A stretch of 20,879 nt of DNA from Anaerolineales bacterium UBA7227 (GTDB lineage: Bacteria; Chloroflexota; Anaerolineae; Anaerolineales; Villigracilaceae), in NCBI GenBank assembly GCA_002473085.1, contig DKTP01000065.1, positions 1 through 20,879 of the forward strand, in the 5' to 3' direction. The position numbers and the translations under genes were made by a program. Below, in pieces: positions 20,104 to 20,879 of this stretch. The notes below the pieces were generated by a model, which worked only from the letters and a program-made list of their open reading frames with translations, had not been told where the DNA came from and searched no databases. Each line of letters opens with the position of its first letter. Positions within the stretch are counted from its first letter, which is position 1.

Positions 20104-20879
20104 ATGTTCCTCATTATCACAGTCCTGATCCTTTTTGCCGCCGCCCTGGCGCTTTCCGTCCTGCAAGCGCTGCGGCCCAACCACCGCTTCGCCTGGCTCG
20201 TCGCGGTCGGCGGCGCGTTCCTGGCGTGGATCGGCGCGCTGCTCTGGCAATTGCGGATGCCGATCCTGATGGAACTGCCCGCCTGGGGCTCGTCGGCGCT
20301 CTTCGCCCAATCTCCGGCCTTTTTCGCGGACCGGGCCAACTGGCCTTACGCGCTGGCGCTCGCCACGCTGGGGCTGGCGGTCATCCTGACCGAGGTGGCG
20401 CGCGAGAATTTCCCCGCGCCTTTCTCCTGGGCCGGGACGTTGACGCTGATCGGCCTCGGCCTGCTGGCGGTGACGTCGAACAACCCGCTGACGCTCGTGC
20501 TGGTGTGGACCGCCATTGACCTGACCGAACTGGTCATGCAGCTGGTCTCCACCGACGAGCCGGGCGCGAGCGAGCGCGTGGTCGCGGGACTGACAGCGCG
20601 CCTGCTCGGCACGGGACTGCTCCTCTGGGCGGGGATATCCAGCCTGCAACACGGCTCCGAACTTGACCTGAACGCGCCCCTGCCCGAAACGGGCGTATAC
20701 CTCGTTCTCGCCGCCTCGCTGCGACTGGGCGTCCTGCCCCTGCACCTGGCCTACTCCGCCGAATCCGCCCTGCGACGCGGCTTCGGCGCGGCGCTGCGTT
20801 TCGTCTCCGCGGCCTCCAGCCTCGTGATCCTCACCCGCCTCCCCGCGCAGGGGATCGTCACGCCGTTCGCGCACGTCCT
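20104..20879 (+). CDS. Complex-I-like proton-translocating membrane subunit (NuoL/M/N family), 3' end outside window
   Basis: The frame is open from the ATG at 20104 to the window end (258 codons), so the gene is partial. The product is very hydrophobic, with about seven to eight membrane segments. It shows features of the NuoL/M/N antiporter-like family. A segment with an acidic end (LTLVLVWTAIDLTELVMQLVS, about residues 131-151) parallels the conserved LLxxWELM-type helix. LAASLRLGVLPLHLAY (about 203-218) parallels the KSAQFPLHSWLP-type helix, but Lys is replaced by Arg in LRLG. The match is divergent, so it may be an unusual member used with hydrogenase- or complex-I-like machinery. It is divergent from the DUF3048 gene. 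Confidence 0.65.
   Translation, partial: MFLIITVLILFAAALALSVLQALRPNHRFAWLVAVGGAFLAWIGALLWQLRMPILMELPAWGSSALFAQSPAFFADRANWPYALALATLGLAVILTEVARENFPAPFSWAGTLTLIGLGLLAVTSNNPLTLVLVWTAIDLTELVMQLVSTDEPGASERVVAGLTARLLGTGLLLWAGISSLQHGSELDLNAPLPETGVYLVLAASLRLGVLPLHLAYSAESALRRGFGAALRFVSAASSLVILTRLPAQGIVTPFAHV

Noticed and set aside
19417..20874. Minus-strand frame of 485 codons spanning the DUF3048 and complex-I-like genes
   Set aside because: It is extremely Arg/Gln/Pro-rich with no family pattern and conflicts with two well-supported genes.

Overview
The window (about 20.9 kb, GC-rich, roughly 60% or more by eye) looks like chromosomal DNA of a Chloroflexota bacterium, most likely class Anaerolineae. 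This is inferred from the gene families: many lipoproteins or single-pass membrane proteins with Thr/Pro-rich linkers, a bacterial FW (NBR1-like) domain lipoprotein, DUF3048, a DUF4258-like/DUF2283 pair, an alphaproteobacterial-type heme A synthase, and intergenic hairpin repeats. I see no phage, insertion-sequence or CRISPR hallmarks. Apart from the repeat-rich intergenic stretches the window is core-genome-like.

Layout. (1) Positions 1-3114, plus strand: an M23 peptidase lipoprotein, recA with a clear promoter and a near-consensus SOS box inside it, and a small FW-domain lipoprotein. (2) 3134-5052, minus strand: heme A synthase (ctaA), then a repeat-bounded cassette with an overlapping DUF4258-like/DUF2283 gene pair that resembles a toxin-antitoxin module. 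(3) 5053-8538, plus strand: an AT-rich regulatory region, an Rrf2-family regulator with three cysteines placed to hold an Fe-S cluster, and cydA-cydB (cytochrome bd quinol oxidase), closed by a bidirectional terminator. (4) 8551-12953, minus strand: rnc (RNase III, TTG start, structured leader) followed by smc. (5) 12954-14732: head-to-head with rnc lies a bacterial SRP RNA gene (ffs, plus strand), which the ORF calls do not show, then two overlapping paralogous membrane-anchored genes of unknown function. (6) 14733-16933: a membrane-anchored protein of unknown function, divergent from a serine beta-lactamase-fold lipoprotein. (7) 16938-20038, minus strand: an enolase-superfamily o-succinylbenzoate synthase/N-acylamino acid racemase translationally coupled to a membrane zinc-ribbon protein, and a DUF3048 lipoprotein. 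(8) 20104-end, plus strand: the N-terminal part of a complex-I-like proton-translocating membrane subunit that runs off the window.

How it fits together. Respiration is the main metabolic theme: heme A synthesis for heme-copper oxidase, a bd oxidase under a probable Fe-S (NO, O2 or iron) sensor, a possible menaquinone enzyme and a complex-I-type subunit. A second theme is information processing and secretion (recA, smc, rnc, SRP RNA). A third is a set of surface-anchored extracytoplasmic proteins.

The observations I consider most worth following are the direct repeats bracketing the toxin-antitoxin-like pair, the Fe-S Rrf2-cydAB unit with its dyad operator candidate, the SRP RNA/rnc junction with a structured rnc leader and an RNase III lacking one canonical active-site Asp, the hairpin repeat family with compensatory base changes, and the tandem paralogues after the SRP RNA.
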